Source: Cloeon dipterum (Eukaryota > Arthropoda > Insecta > Ephemeroptera > Baetidae). From it: a stretch of DNA of 64,000 nucleotides. Each line of letters begins with the position of its first letter. The first letter of the stretch is position 1. The translations under genes were made by a program, and so were the position numbers. This document shows, piece by piece, positions 1 through 9,791 of this stretch. The notes beneath the pieces were generated by a model, which was given only the letters and a program-made list of their open reading frames with translations, made no database searches and was not told the DNA's origin. The stretch is from the NCBI RefSeq assembly GCF_949628265.1, contig NC_088786.1:2666001-2730000 (forward strand), given 5' to 3'.

Positions 1-593
1 TCAATGAAATGTTAATGAACTTATCAAGAAGATATGTATTTTCGCTCTCCGCAACCCACAGCAGGAACCAAAAACGGCAATCCGAAATATCATATGAATG
101 ACGTAAAGACACCAGACAAATATGGATAAATGCTGTTCCGGAAGTCTCGCCTCTTTGTCCGCAAAAGTGAAAAGTGTCATATATTTTATTTGCCTCTCGT
201 TAGTCAGACACGCGGATTTTCCTCTTTCTCGTCGCTCGTCGCACTCGCACGTTTCGCGCTCGCTTTATTACCCACGAGACGATCGAGCGTGTGGCACCCT
301 ATATTTTTTTTTCTAATTTGCTTGGAAAGATTGTTTCAATTTATTTTTTCATTTTAGTTATTCTATGAAACCAAAAATTAATATAACTCTAGCAGGTGAT
401 ATTTTAAATTTTAATTAATTTAGTATTTACTGCTATAAAAAAATTACATTTTCAAGAATCTCAGATTTAAAATAGGGTTCCCTAGCTTTTTAGTTTTGCC
501 AACTAACAATAAAGCAGGTGATCACTAGCGCTTTAAGAAAAACAATACAAAAAATTGTTATAATAATTATTCTTTGTGTGTGTTTTTCCAGGT
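1..593. other. AT-rich upstream region of the protease gene
   Basis: No gene is supported here. A pyrimidine-rich tract ending in AG at 590-591 precedes the protease start codon by two bases. This looks like a 3' splice site, so the 5' UTR probably begins in an exon further upstream that I cannot place. Confidence 0.5.
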
Positions 594-3055
594 ATGACCT
601 TCATCAGGTTGGCCGTGTTTTTGAGCGTGCTGGCGGCAGCCTCCCCGCTCCGCTTTTCCTCTGCTGGTCAGGGTGCGTCGGGGTGCTCCGCCCTTTCAGT
701 GTGCGTGCCCATCTCCAAGTGTCCGAGCGGCCTTAAGGCCTTGAGGCGCAGACAGGCGCTGCCCCCTCTCTGCGGATACAAAGGAAACTTGTTAAAGGTT
801 TGCTGCCCTGAGCTTCGCGCGTCGGCAAAATCTCTTTCGGCATCAGGGCAGGTGACCACCACCACAGATCAAAATTCCGTCGGGAGGAGCTCGCCGCCAA
901 AGGTTGGCGCCAGGTCGGCTGAGGCCTGTCAAAAATACTCGGAAATTGCGTTTCCCAAGATTAACTTGTTTGTCAAGAATGGAATCGAGGTATTTTGTGA
1001 CTATAAATGCTGGTGGAAATGTTATAAAATTTAAGGAGGAAAATTTACCGTGAAAATTAAAAATATCAATTTTTAAGGCTGATGTTGGTGAGTTTCCGCA
1101 CATGGCGCTGCTCGGCTTCAAGTACGACAAGGACCAGCAAAACTCAGGTCGCACCTTGACCAAGGGGGTGAACGCGTCGTGGTTGTGCTGCGGCACCCTG
1201 ATCCACGAGCGGTTCGTGCTGACGGCGGCGCACTGCCTCGAGAAGGAATTTCCGATCGTGGTGCGCCTCGGAGATTTGGACTGGAACTCTGACGAAGACG
1301 GCGCACAGCCCAAGGAATTTTCCATTCTCAGGATCGAGTCGCACCCTGAATTCAACCGGATCAGCCTGGCGAATGACATCGCACTAATCGAACTCGGAAC
1401 ACAGGTACAAAATTATAATTGGAAAATAAATAAAATTAAGCTTCAGAGATATTTTAACTGCAGTTAATAATGAAATTAAAATTGAGGGATTTCAATATTA
1501 GTTGGAATTTATTTGCATATTTTAAAAATAAAGTTTTTTATATTTTTAAGTACTTTTTAAGTATCAAATTTTCCCCATTCTTGTGTTATATTTATTTTAT
1601 ATTTACATATGAAAAGCCAACCAGAGGTAAAAATCCAATTAAAATTGAATCTTCTCAAACCAACCAAGGCAAATTTTTAATATTGTAGATTTTTCATTTC
1701 AGCTTATTAATTCCACACGTTGTACCAAATTAAAATTGAATAAATTCACATCGATTGAGAAACAAGATAGTTTTTGAAACAAATTCAAACAATTTTTCAA
1801 TAATTAATTGATTCAAAATTTCAAAAATTGGAATTTTATAAATTTTAGGTTGGTCGAAATATGTATTTACCATATTTACAAAATAATTTATAAAAAATGC
1901 ACGAATGTAAGATACATTTTTGCATTATTCCTCCTATTTTTCGTGGTAAATGGAAGCACAAAATTTGCTCCAATTTTTGACAATTTCTAATCTTAGGCAT
2001 CAACTCCACTTCTAATTTTTCATTAGTTCCGTTCTAACAAATCTAGTCATTAGGAAGAACTCCGGAGATCACTTGGACTAATTGTAAATCTCACGTTTCC
2101 ACGTTTTGAAATGAATGACGTCCCTAATTTGAGAAAAATAACTAATTTTATACATGTAAATTTAAAATTAATTTTTCGAAAACCTAATTTTAAAAATTAT
2201 AATGCAATATTATTTTATTTAAAAATGTTGAATAAAATAACTAAACATATGTTAACTTAACATGTAAAATAAGTTTAATTTTAAAATATAGTGCACATTC
2301 TTGCATAGTTGAATTTTTCATTTAATTGAAATATATTTTAATTTTTCTGTTAAATCAATTTATTACTAAACATAAATTTTATATTTGTATTTAAATATAA
2401 AAAATATAGTGCGCATCCTGGAATAGTCAATGATACATTTAAATTGATTAATTAATCTTAAATTAACATGGTGATATTCCAGATATTCCGATTATAAAAT
2501 AAAAAAAATTGTTATTAAATTAAATAATCCTGAAAAATGCACTTAATTTTAATTTAAAAACTAAAATATGATTATACTGTTCCTTTTATTTGTCTTTTAA
2601 CGAACACAACAATAAAAAACCAGGTTCCATTCAACTGGGTGATGCAGCCTGCGTGCCTGCCAGCGCCGGGGGAGAACCAGGACGCGTTGGGACAGGACCT
2701 GCTTGTGACCGGCTGGGGCGACACCGCTTATGACTCCCTGTCGGCCACGTCGATGTTGATGAAGGCCAGCCTGCGCGCCGTGGACTTCGAGGTGTGCAAC
2801 GCCACCTACGCCGGCACCCAGACGGGTGGCTTGCTCGAGGATAAGCAGATGTGCGCCGTCGACCCCAAGAGGCTGGCCGACGCGTGCCGGGGCGACTCGG
2901 GCGGGCCCCTGCAAGTCAGGGTCAAGGACTCGCAGCTGATGAAGGTTGTTGGCGTCACCAGCTCCGGAATAGGCTGCGGAAGCAGTCCAGGACTCTACAC
3001 CAGGGTTTCTGCATATATTGAGTGGATCGAGAACATTGTGTGGCCCAGCAAGTGA
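594..3055 (+). CDS. CLIP-domain trypsin-like serine protease (secreted), 384 aa
   Basis: Exons 594-989, 1078-1404 and 2624-3055, all phase 0. It starts with a hydrophobic signal peptide (MTFIRLAVFLSVLAAAS). A CLIP domain follows at about residues 30-72, with the six-cysteine pattern ending in CC. A linker cysteine (EACQKYSE) precedes the S1 domain. The catalytic triad is intact: TAAHC (His), NDIAL (Asp) and GDSGGP (Ser). The Asp six residues before the catalytic Ser (DACRGDSGG) predicts trypsin-like specificity. Such proteins act as zymogens in haemolymph cascades (melanisation, Toll). Oddly, the usual R/K-IVGG activation site is replaced by NLFVKNGIEADVGEFPHM, so activation is unclear. Exon 3 continues into the duplicated block, and a second broken copy of it lies about 4 kb downstream. 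Family assignment is firm; the exact subfamily is not. Confidence 0.95.
1405..2623 (+). other. intron 2 of the protease gene
   Basis: AT-rich 1.2 kb intron with GT...AG borders joining phase-0 exons (IELGTQ to VPFNWV). Open frames inside are short and AT-biased. I see no nested gene or recognisable element. Confidence 0.8.
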
Positions 3056-3071
3056 ACATCTTTTAAATTTT

Positions 3072-3077
3072 AATAAA
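3072..3077 (+). terminator. poly(A) signal AATAAA of the protease gene
   Basis: Canonical AATAAA 16 bases after the stop codon. It is also present in the duplicated copy downstream. Confidence 0.75.
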
Positions 3078-3887
3078 AGAAAAAGGTGTCTCATGGAATT
3101 TTGTTTACTCTCTAGTGTTTTGAATACCACAATTTATTAAACTGAAAATTAATTATATTCATTTATGGCCCAAATCAATTCTAAAGTGGTGGAACATATA
3201 TTTTCCATTGCAAGCCAACTACATTAATTTACAGGATTTTCTGAACATGTCCCGAAATTTAAAATTTAAATTTTATCTTTTTGGGTCAGACTAGAGTGTC
3301 CATCGGGCCGGGAAATTCTTGGGTGGAGAAATTACAGATTTGAAGCTCAGGAATAAGGGACACAGTCAAGAGTTACACAGTACAACTTTCATTCACTGAA
3401 CTGGATTTTCGGGGATTGTCGAGATAACGAATGTACAACCTTCAGGGTCCCACCCAGACTTGATGTGAAAAATTGTCCTTATGCATTGAGTATATTTTCG
3501 GTGTGTTATTTCATAGGTTCATCTCTTTTTTGGTTGGACTTGTATTTTGGGTATTTATAAATTTATAAATAAAATAATAGAACTTTCAAATACATTTTCA
3601 ATCAAGATTGTATTGAAATTCTACTCCCAAATATCGAACAATTATGTAAATTTCATTTATTTCTAGTATGAGATGACTTTTGCGACTTTTGGTTCCATTC
3701 GACATCTTCTTAATTGTGATTTGAGCTGAAATGAGAAACAAAATAAACATTTTAGAATGTATTTGCCACTCGTTTTGTAACACAAAACAAAATATCTAGA
3801 GATATAATGATTTTGTAACTTTGCTACTTTAAAATAAGTAGCAATTCACCAGTTTCATAAACCCTAAGTGTTCGAAGCCGCACAATT

Positions 3888-4214
3888 AGACCTAAAACTT
3901 TGAGGTTATTTCGACCCGTCTAGGTCTAGCCTAGGCCCTCTAGGGGCTATCATCACTTAATTTTGAATTTTCGAAAAAATGTCGAAAAAGGTGACCTTGA
4001 CCTTCGACCTGGGAATGTTTTGTAAACTGATTCTTGTTCGATCAGGGTCAAAAACTAGGCTGGGCAGTGAAAATTCCAAAGTGATATCTCAACGCAGTAA
4101 AAAGTTGGTCATCAATTGTCCTCATTGTCCAGCAGCTGTCCACGACCAAGTCTGCAAGCATCAGAAGACAACTATTAAGTACAAGCGTTTCAAACTGAGA
4201 CACTTTTTCGAAAG
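3888..4214 (+). other. repetitive spacer of unit A
   Basis: Contains the block GCCTAGGCCCTCTAGGGG (about 3929-3947) and runs of GTGACCTTGACCTT-like repeats. Unit B has two copies of this block. No gene is seen. Confidence 0.5.
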
Positions 4215-4963
4215 GTGTTTCAATTAGAGACACTTTTCCACAACGTTGACCTGACTCCACGAAGGAGTCAGGGTCCTGTCACTCGAAGTGCTCCCAGGCC
4301 CCAAAACAATCTGTACAGACTGACGGCTAAGCCAGCCTTGAAGCTGTCGATAGCAAAAGCAACTGAGAAACAGACAATGGTGTCTGAAAAGCCTGTAAGA
4401 GGGAGTCCCTGAGGCCTCAGCCGGCCAATAGGAGGAGTCTAGCACCTGAGAAACAAACCAAGCCAGTCGAAAAGTCGATTGAAAAGCCTAAGAGGGAGTC
4501 CCTGAGGCCTGAGCCGGCCCGCAGGAGGAGTGTGGCACCGCCTGTCCGCAGTGCAACAGATTTCATTGAGAGAAATAAGATGAATGCAGGTTTGTACTAG
4601 ATTTTATTTTATTCAAACAAAAATTAATTTGTATAATTCATTCCAATAGGGCGAAGGAAGAGTGTCGACCCAAGCGCCTTGAGGGAAATGAAAGCAGCGC
4701 CTCGCAGGCAAAGTTTGGCAAGAGCAGCCAAAACGCCTCGTCCGGAAGTGACACTCGAGCCTGTGGAAATCAAGATAGAAGAACCAGCACAGCCCGAGAA
4801 GGTGGAAAATGTCGAGCAGGTTGAATATGACCAGTTGAAGCCAAGGAAAATGTGCCTGACAATGTGTTGGAAAAAGCTCCATTGCCAAAGAAAGCCAAGC
4901 TTGACAACTCTGAATTGGAGGAGGAGGAAAAGCCTAAGTCTCCTAAACAAACAACCTCCCTCT
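4215..4963 (+). pseudogene. broken spliced gene of unknown family, copy A
   Basis: Codon-like, Lys/Arg/Pro/Glu-rich sequence with a credible intron (donor after ATGAATGCAG near 4590, acceptor TTCCAATAG near 4650) and a donor CT|GTAAGT at 4963. The unit EKPKRESLRPEPARRRS appears twice. A 2-base insertion (cctGTaag) disrupts the first copy, and a missing T near 4834 shifts the frame after VEYDQ relative to copy B. Other stretches read DFIERNK and RRKSVDPSALREMK. I do not recognise the family; charged low-complexity sequence suggests a nuclear or cytoskeletal protein, but that is only a guess. Probably a decayed fragment captured in the duplicated unit. Confidence 0.5.
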
Positions 4964-5300
4964 GTAAGTATTTCACTTTAAAACCCCTGCCAGAAATTTC
5001 CAAAATAATTTTTGCTAAAATTGAATGAGACTAATCGATCGGTGCGTCATTTGTTACCCAATTAGAAATTTTGCAAGAGGTTTAGAACCGAGCTTTGTGG
5101 GTGTTAATAGTTAATCGTAGAGCAAAAAACCATACATATTCTGAAAGCTGATGATAATAAATAAATGAATAAACAAATAAAAGCGTATTTAATATATAAT
5201 TTATATGCGAACACTCCCAGACACGGCTTGCGAACAAAAGAATAAAAAGGAACAAGAAAAGAAGAATGGGATATTTTCAAATTAAGTGCGGTTTTTGCGG

Positions 5301-5386
5301 AAAAACCACAGCGCGGTTGTGGACAAAACCACAGCGCGGTTGTGGACAAAACCACAGCGCGGTTGTGGACAAAACCACAACCGCGG
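5301..5386 (+). repeat. 23-bp minisatellite, unit A
   Basis: Three exact 23-bp units (5302-5324, 5325-5347, 5348-5370) plus a partial fourth. Each contains CCACAGCGCGGTTGTGG, itself an imperfect palindrome. The following CCACAACCGCGG can pair back with the units. Confidence 0.9.
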
Positions 5387-5559
5387 TAGTCGCGGTTCTG
5401 GTTTTGCGCCTTTTGCGCATTCTTTCCTTTTTGAGTACTTTTGCCTCTTATCTTCATCAGAACCTTTGTAATCATGCTTTTTCTCCTTGCGGCAGCCACC
5501 GAGTAAGAATACAAAAAAGCATGACTACAAAAGTTCTGTTGCAGGAAGAGGCGTTGATG

Positions 5560-5573
5560 CGTCGGGGTCACCA
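5560..5573 (-). other. tRNA-Trp-like primer binding site, LTR retroelement remnant (unit A)
   Basis: On the minus strand this reads TGGTGACCCCGACG, complementary to the CCA end of tRNA-Trp as used by several retroelements. Two bases upstream on that strand an LTR-like edge ends in ...CTACA; on the plus strand the segment opens TGTAGGCGCCG at 5576. I cannot find a second LTR or a gag/pol frame, so only a remnant or miniature element is supported. Duplicated at 11879-11892. Confidence 0.4.
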
Positions 5574-5575
5574 AA

Positions 5576-6689
5576 TGTAGGCGCCGTAGTTTCGGCTGGC
5601 CGTGAAGTGCGTCGTGAAGTCGAGTTTTACTTCAATCATATTGATTGCTGTGCATTACTAATCAGGTTGAAATTGGGTTTGCCTTTATTGTCAGAGTTTA
5701 TTGTAAATTGTAAAATCAATGAATTGAGGACACAATTAGTCAGCTAATTAATATTGTCAATTTATGTACATTTTAGGGGGTCTTTATTTTGGAGGATGTC
5801 AGCACCATCTTAAGTGGGGGTGAGAAATCACACACGAGAACAGGGAGTACACATGAGCAAAAAGTGGGGGCGAGATTCAGAGGGTTGTAGTGCCTGCCAA
5901 TAGGTGGCACTCTCCTCCTCCTTTTCCCTGAGCTGTGAACCTTTCCTTAGTACTAGCTAAAATGTTGAGGGGTGCCTACCCTCCACCCTTAAGTCGCTAA
6001 ACTTCAACCCCCTCGGGAAAAGTAAAAATAAGGGTGGTGTCTTAGGGGTGGAGGGTAACAACCCATTTAGGTCATCAGGGTAGGTCAAGACGAGTTCAAC
6101 GGTGGGTAGTAGGTTGATTTTCTGATGGTTGGAAGCCGAGATTTAGAGGTTAAAAAACAACGATATTTGATAAAATTCCTATTTTCTCACGTTTTTTCTG
6201 CGCGCGGTCGTTATTACTTGGAAATTTGGAGACCAAAAAATTTTTTCAGCACACCACTGGAAAGCTCGTTAATTTTTCTAAGTAAACATATGCATAACAT
6301 GTGGGGTTACAGATCGAATTCGGACGTAAATCACAAACGTAAAAATTCACTAGCGCGCGAAACGTTGTTTTGCTTGCTGTGTGCAGCTCCCGAGCGAGAA
6401 CGGAATGTCGTACAGATTTCATTTTTGTTTTATTATGTCGAGGAAGAGTGTAGCTTGGTAATGATTCTAAATTCAAGCAAGTTCCGACACCCAGCCGACC
6501 AGTAATAAAGGATTTGACACCTACGGCTCATTGGCCGAGAGTCTCCAGTGCTGACGTCACAGCCGGCAAGCGTGGAAGGGAGACAAAAGTACCTCGCACA
6601 TTTCGCCAGTGGTAAGTGCCTTTGATACTAGTTTAATTACAACTATTGTATTTTATAGCGCTCGTCTGTGTAATCGAGAATATTATAAT
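5576..6689 (-). mobile_element. possible solo LTR or LTR-like segment (unit A)
   Basis: Begins TGTAG directly next to the PBS-like site and has no coding sequence. The far border is unknown because the duplication breakpoint cuts it. It contains AATAAAG near 6505 and GTAAGT near 6613 on the plus strand, whose role is unclear. The counterpart in unit B is 11895-13010. Confidence 0.3.
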
Positions 6690-7088
6690 CTGCCAGCGCC
6701 GGGGGAGAACCAGGACGCGTTGGGACAGGACCTGCTTGTGACCGGCTGGGGCGACACCGCTTATGACTCCCTGTCGGCCACGTCGATGTTGATGAAGGCC
6801 AGCCTGCGCGCCGTGGACTTCGAGGTGTGCAACGCCACCTACGCCGGCACCCAGACGGGTGGCTAGCTCGAGGATAAGCAGATGTGCGCCGTCGACCCCA
6901 AGAGGCTGGCCGACGCGTGCCGGGGCGACTCGGGCGGGCCCCTGCAAGTCAGGGTCAAGGACTCGCAGCTGATGAAGGTTGTTGGCGTCACCAGCTCCGG
7001 AATAGGCTGCGGAAGCAGTCCAGGACTCTACACCAGGGTTTCTGCATATATTGAGTGGATCGAGAACATTGTGTGGCCCAGCAAGTGA
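6690..7088 (+). pseudogene. duplicated 3' exon of the CLIP protease, with nonsense mutation
   Basis: Copy of protease exon 3 starting at LPAPGENQ. It lacks the first residues of the exon and all of exons 1 and 2, so it has no signal peptide, CLIP domain, His or Asp. The coding copy is almost base-for-base identical, but a T-to-A change turns a Leu codon into TAG at 6864-6866 (TGGLLED becomes TGG-stop-LED). The remaining frame still shows GDSGGP and the original end WPSK with stop at 7086-7088. It is a non-functional fragment; the poly(A) signal and 3' flank were copied along. Confidence 0.93.
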
Positions 7089-7910
7089 ACATCTTTTAAA
7101 TTTTAATAAAAGAAAAAGGTGTCTCATGGAATTTTGTTTACTCTCTAGTGTTTTGAATACCACAATTTATTAAACTGAAAATTAATTATATTCATTTATG
7201 GCCCAAATCAATTCTAAAGTGGTGGAACATATATTTTCCATTGCAAGCCAACTACATTAATTTACAGGATTTTCTGAACATGTCCCGAAATTTAAAATTT
7301 AAATTTTATCTTTTTGGGTCAGACTAGAGTGTCCATCGGGCCGGGAAATTCTTGGGTGGAGAAATTACAGATTTGAAGCTCAGGAATAAGGGACACAGTC
7401 AAGAGTTACAGTACGACTTTCATTCACAGAACTGGATTTTCGGGGATTGTCGAGATAACGAATGTACAACCTTCAGGGTCCCACCCAGACGTGATGTGAA
7501 AAATTGTCCTTATGCATTGAGTATATTTTCGGTGTGTTATTTCATAGTTTCATCTCTTTTTTGGTTGGACTTGTATTTTGGGTATTTATAAATTTATAAA
7601 TAAAATAATAAAACTTTCAAATACATTTTCAATCAAGATTGTATTGAAATTCTACTCCCAAATATCGAACAATTATGTAAATTTCATTTATTTCTAGTAT
7701 GAGATGACTTTTGCGACTTTTGGTTCCATTCGACATCTTCTTAATTGTGATTTGAGCTGAAATGAGAAACAAAATAAACATTTTAGAATGTATTTGCCAC
7801 TCGTTTTGTATCACAAAACAAAATATCTAGAGATAAAATGATTTTGTAACTTTGCTACTTTAAAATAAGTAGCAATTCACCAGTTTCAAAAACCCTAAGT
7901 GTTTGAAGCC

Positions 7911-8592
7911 GCCAACAGATGGCGCCACCGTAGACTTTCGATTTTAAGGCACTTCCGCTGCGATTTCAGACTCAATCTAGTCAGTGGTGTGCTGTATTTT
8001 TAATTGCGACGTGATTTTTAGTGTAGAATTCAAGATTAGCGGTGCTTTTCGAGTATTTTGTTGCATCGCGTCTCGATAAAAAACTTTGTGCATCCGAATC
8101 TCAGGTTGTGGTGGTCCTATATTAACAAAAATTAGGTACCGTTTGACTCGTCTTGAAGTGAACTAAGTAATTGAATTGGTTTGAAGAAGACAATTACTCG
8201 TCAACGTCGTGCTATGGTGTTGAAACGGTCGAAAAAAATGCTAAATTCACGTTATTAAGGGGGTGAAAAAGGGCGTTTGGGGTTGGTGGGTCTTGTACCC
8301 CTTTAGTGCGATTGGGGACGTCAAGAAGAGTCTAAAAGTATGCGGCTTTTCAAAATCGGATGATTAGAAGTCGAGATTTAGTCGATCATTGTTTTTTACT
8401 GACCCCACAAAAACAAGGGGTTTCGAAGTTTTCATTTTTTTATTAAAAAAAATGAGGCAACATACTATTCGTAATTTTGACTCAATTTTTCATGCTCTAC
8501 TAATTGGCTATCAAAAAAATTAAAAATTTCGATATATTCAATTTTAAAATTAAGTTTAAAATTAAAAAATTCAATTTTTATAACCTTGACCT
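7911..8592 (+). repeat. block present in unit B only
   Basis: Sits where unit A joins directly from GAAGCCG to CACAATTAGACC. It opens with CCAACAGATGGCGCC, a CTCF-like motif, and includes a stretch resembling 6060-6160 (GTCGAGATTTAGTCGATC). No open frame is convincing. Either an insertion in B or a deletion in A. Confidence 0.6.
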
Positions 8593-8631
8593 TACAATTA
8601 GACCTAAAACTTTGAGGTTATTTCGACCCGT

Positions 8632-8935
8632 CTAGGTCTAGCCTAGGCCCTCTAGGGGCTATCATCACTTAATTTTGAAATTTCGAAAAAAGGTCGAAAA
8701 AGGTGACCTTGACCTTTGACCTACCACTTTGAGGTCAACATAAAAGTTGTTTGTCTTGTTGAGACAAGTTAAACGGTTTTTTTAATTTTTGTTCTAGGAC
8801 CACTCTGAGCAAAGTTATTAAGCACTCAAAATTCTCAGGGTCATGTCAGGCATAGACCCTGATGGTCATTTCGACCCTCCTAGGTCTAGCCTAGGCCCTC
8901 TAGGGGCTATCATCACTTAATTTTGAATTTTCGAA
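8632..8935 (+). repeat. direct repeat pair GCCTAGGCCCTCTAGGGG
   Basis: Two copies about 250 bp apart (near 8640 and 8888) of a block that begins TCTAGGTCTAGCCTAGG and runs into CTATCATCACTTAATTTTGAA. Unit A has one hybrid copy whose left flank matches the first and right flank the second. Confidence 0.8.
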
Positions 8936-9188
8936 AAAATGTCGAAAAAGGTGACCTTGACCTTCGACCTGGGAATGTTTTGTAAACTGAATCTTGTTCA
9001 GGGTCAAAAACTAGGCTGGGTAGTGAAAATTCCAAAGTGATATCTCAACGCAGTAAAAAGTTGGTCATCAATTGTCCTCATTGTCCAGCAGCTGTCCACG
9101 CCCAAGTCTGCAAGACTTCCCAACCATCAGAAGACAACTATTAAGTACAAGCGTTTCAAACTGAGACACTTTTTCGAAAGGTGTTTCA

Positions 9189-9540
9189 ATTAGAGACACT
9201 TTTCCACAACGTTGACCTGACTCCACGAAGGAGTCAGGGTCCTGTCACTCGAAGTGCTCTCAGGCCCCAACAAACTGTCCAGACTGACGGCTAAGCCAGC
9301 CTTGAAGCTGTCGGTAGCCAAAGCAACTGAGAAACAGACAATGGTGTCTGAAAGAAGAACCAGCACAGCCCGGGAAGGTGGAAAATGTCGGGCAGGTTGA
9401 ATATGACCAGTTTGAAGCCAAGGAAAATGTGCCCGACAATGTGTTGGAAGAAGCTCCATTGCCAAAGAAAGCCAAGCTTGACAACTCTGAATTGGAGGAG
9501 GAGGAAAAGCCTAAGTCTCCTAAACAAACAACCTCCCTCT
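9189..9540 (+). pseudogene. broken spliced gene of unknown family, copy B
   Basis: Second copy of the unidentified gene. About 390 bp, including the intron and the KRESLRPEP repeats, is deleted between GTGTCTGAA and AGAAGAACCAGCACAG, putting the two ends out of frame. The last segment is still open and better preserved than in copy A (VEYDQFEAKENVPDNV through KPKSPKQTTSL, then donor GTAAGT). Not a functional gene. Confidence 0.5.
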
Positions 9541-9791
9541 GTAAGTATTTCACTTTAAAACCCCTGCCAGAAATTTCCAAAATGATTTTTGCTAAAATTG
9601 AATGAGACTAATCGATCGGTGCGTCGTTTTTTACCCAATTAGAAATTTTGCAAGAGGTTTAGTACCGAGCTTTGTGGGTGTTAATAGTTAATCGTAGAGC
9701 AAAAAACCATACATATTCTGAAAGCTGATGATAATAAATAAATGAATTAACAAATAAAAGCGTATTTAATATATAATTTATATGCGAACAC

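Larger units (their letters stand above)
2657..6689 (+). repeat. tandem segmental duplication, unit A (4.0 kb)
   Basis: Starts inside protease exon 3 at CTGCCAGCGCC and runs to the sequence AAT before 6690, where the same exon sequence starts again. It contains the real 3' end of the protease, its 3' flank, a broken spliced gene, a minisatellite and an LTR/PBS-like segment. Compared with unit B it lacks the block equivalent to 7911-8592, carries only one copy of the GCCTAGGCCCTCTAGGGG motif, and lacks the hAT insertion. Confidence 0.93.

Noticed and set aside
5104..5574. Minus-strand frame of 156 codons as a gag-like protein
   Set aside because: Composition comes from the GCGGTTGTGG minisatellite and AT-rich flank; no zinc knuckle or capsid motif, and unit B disagrees in length.
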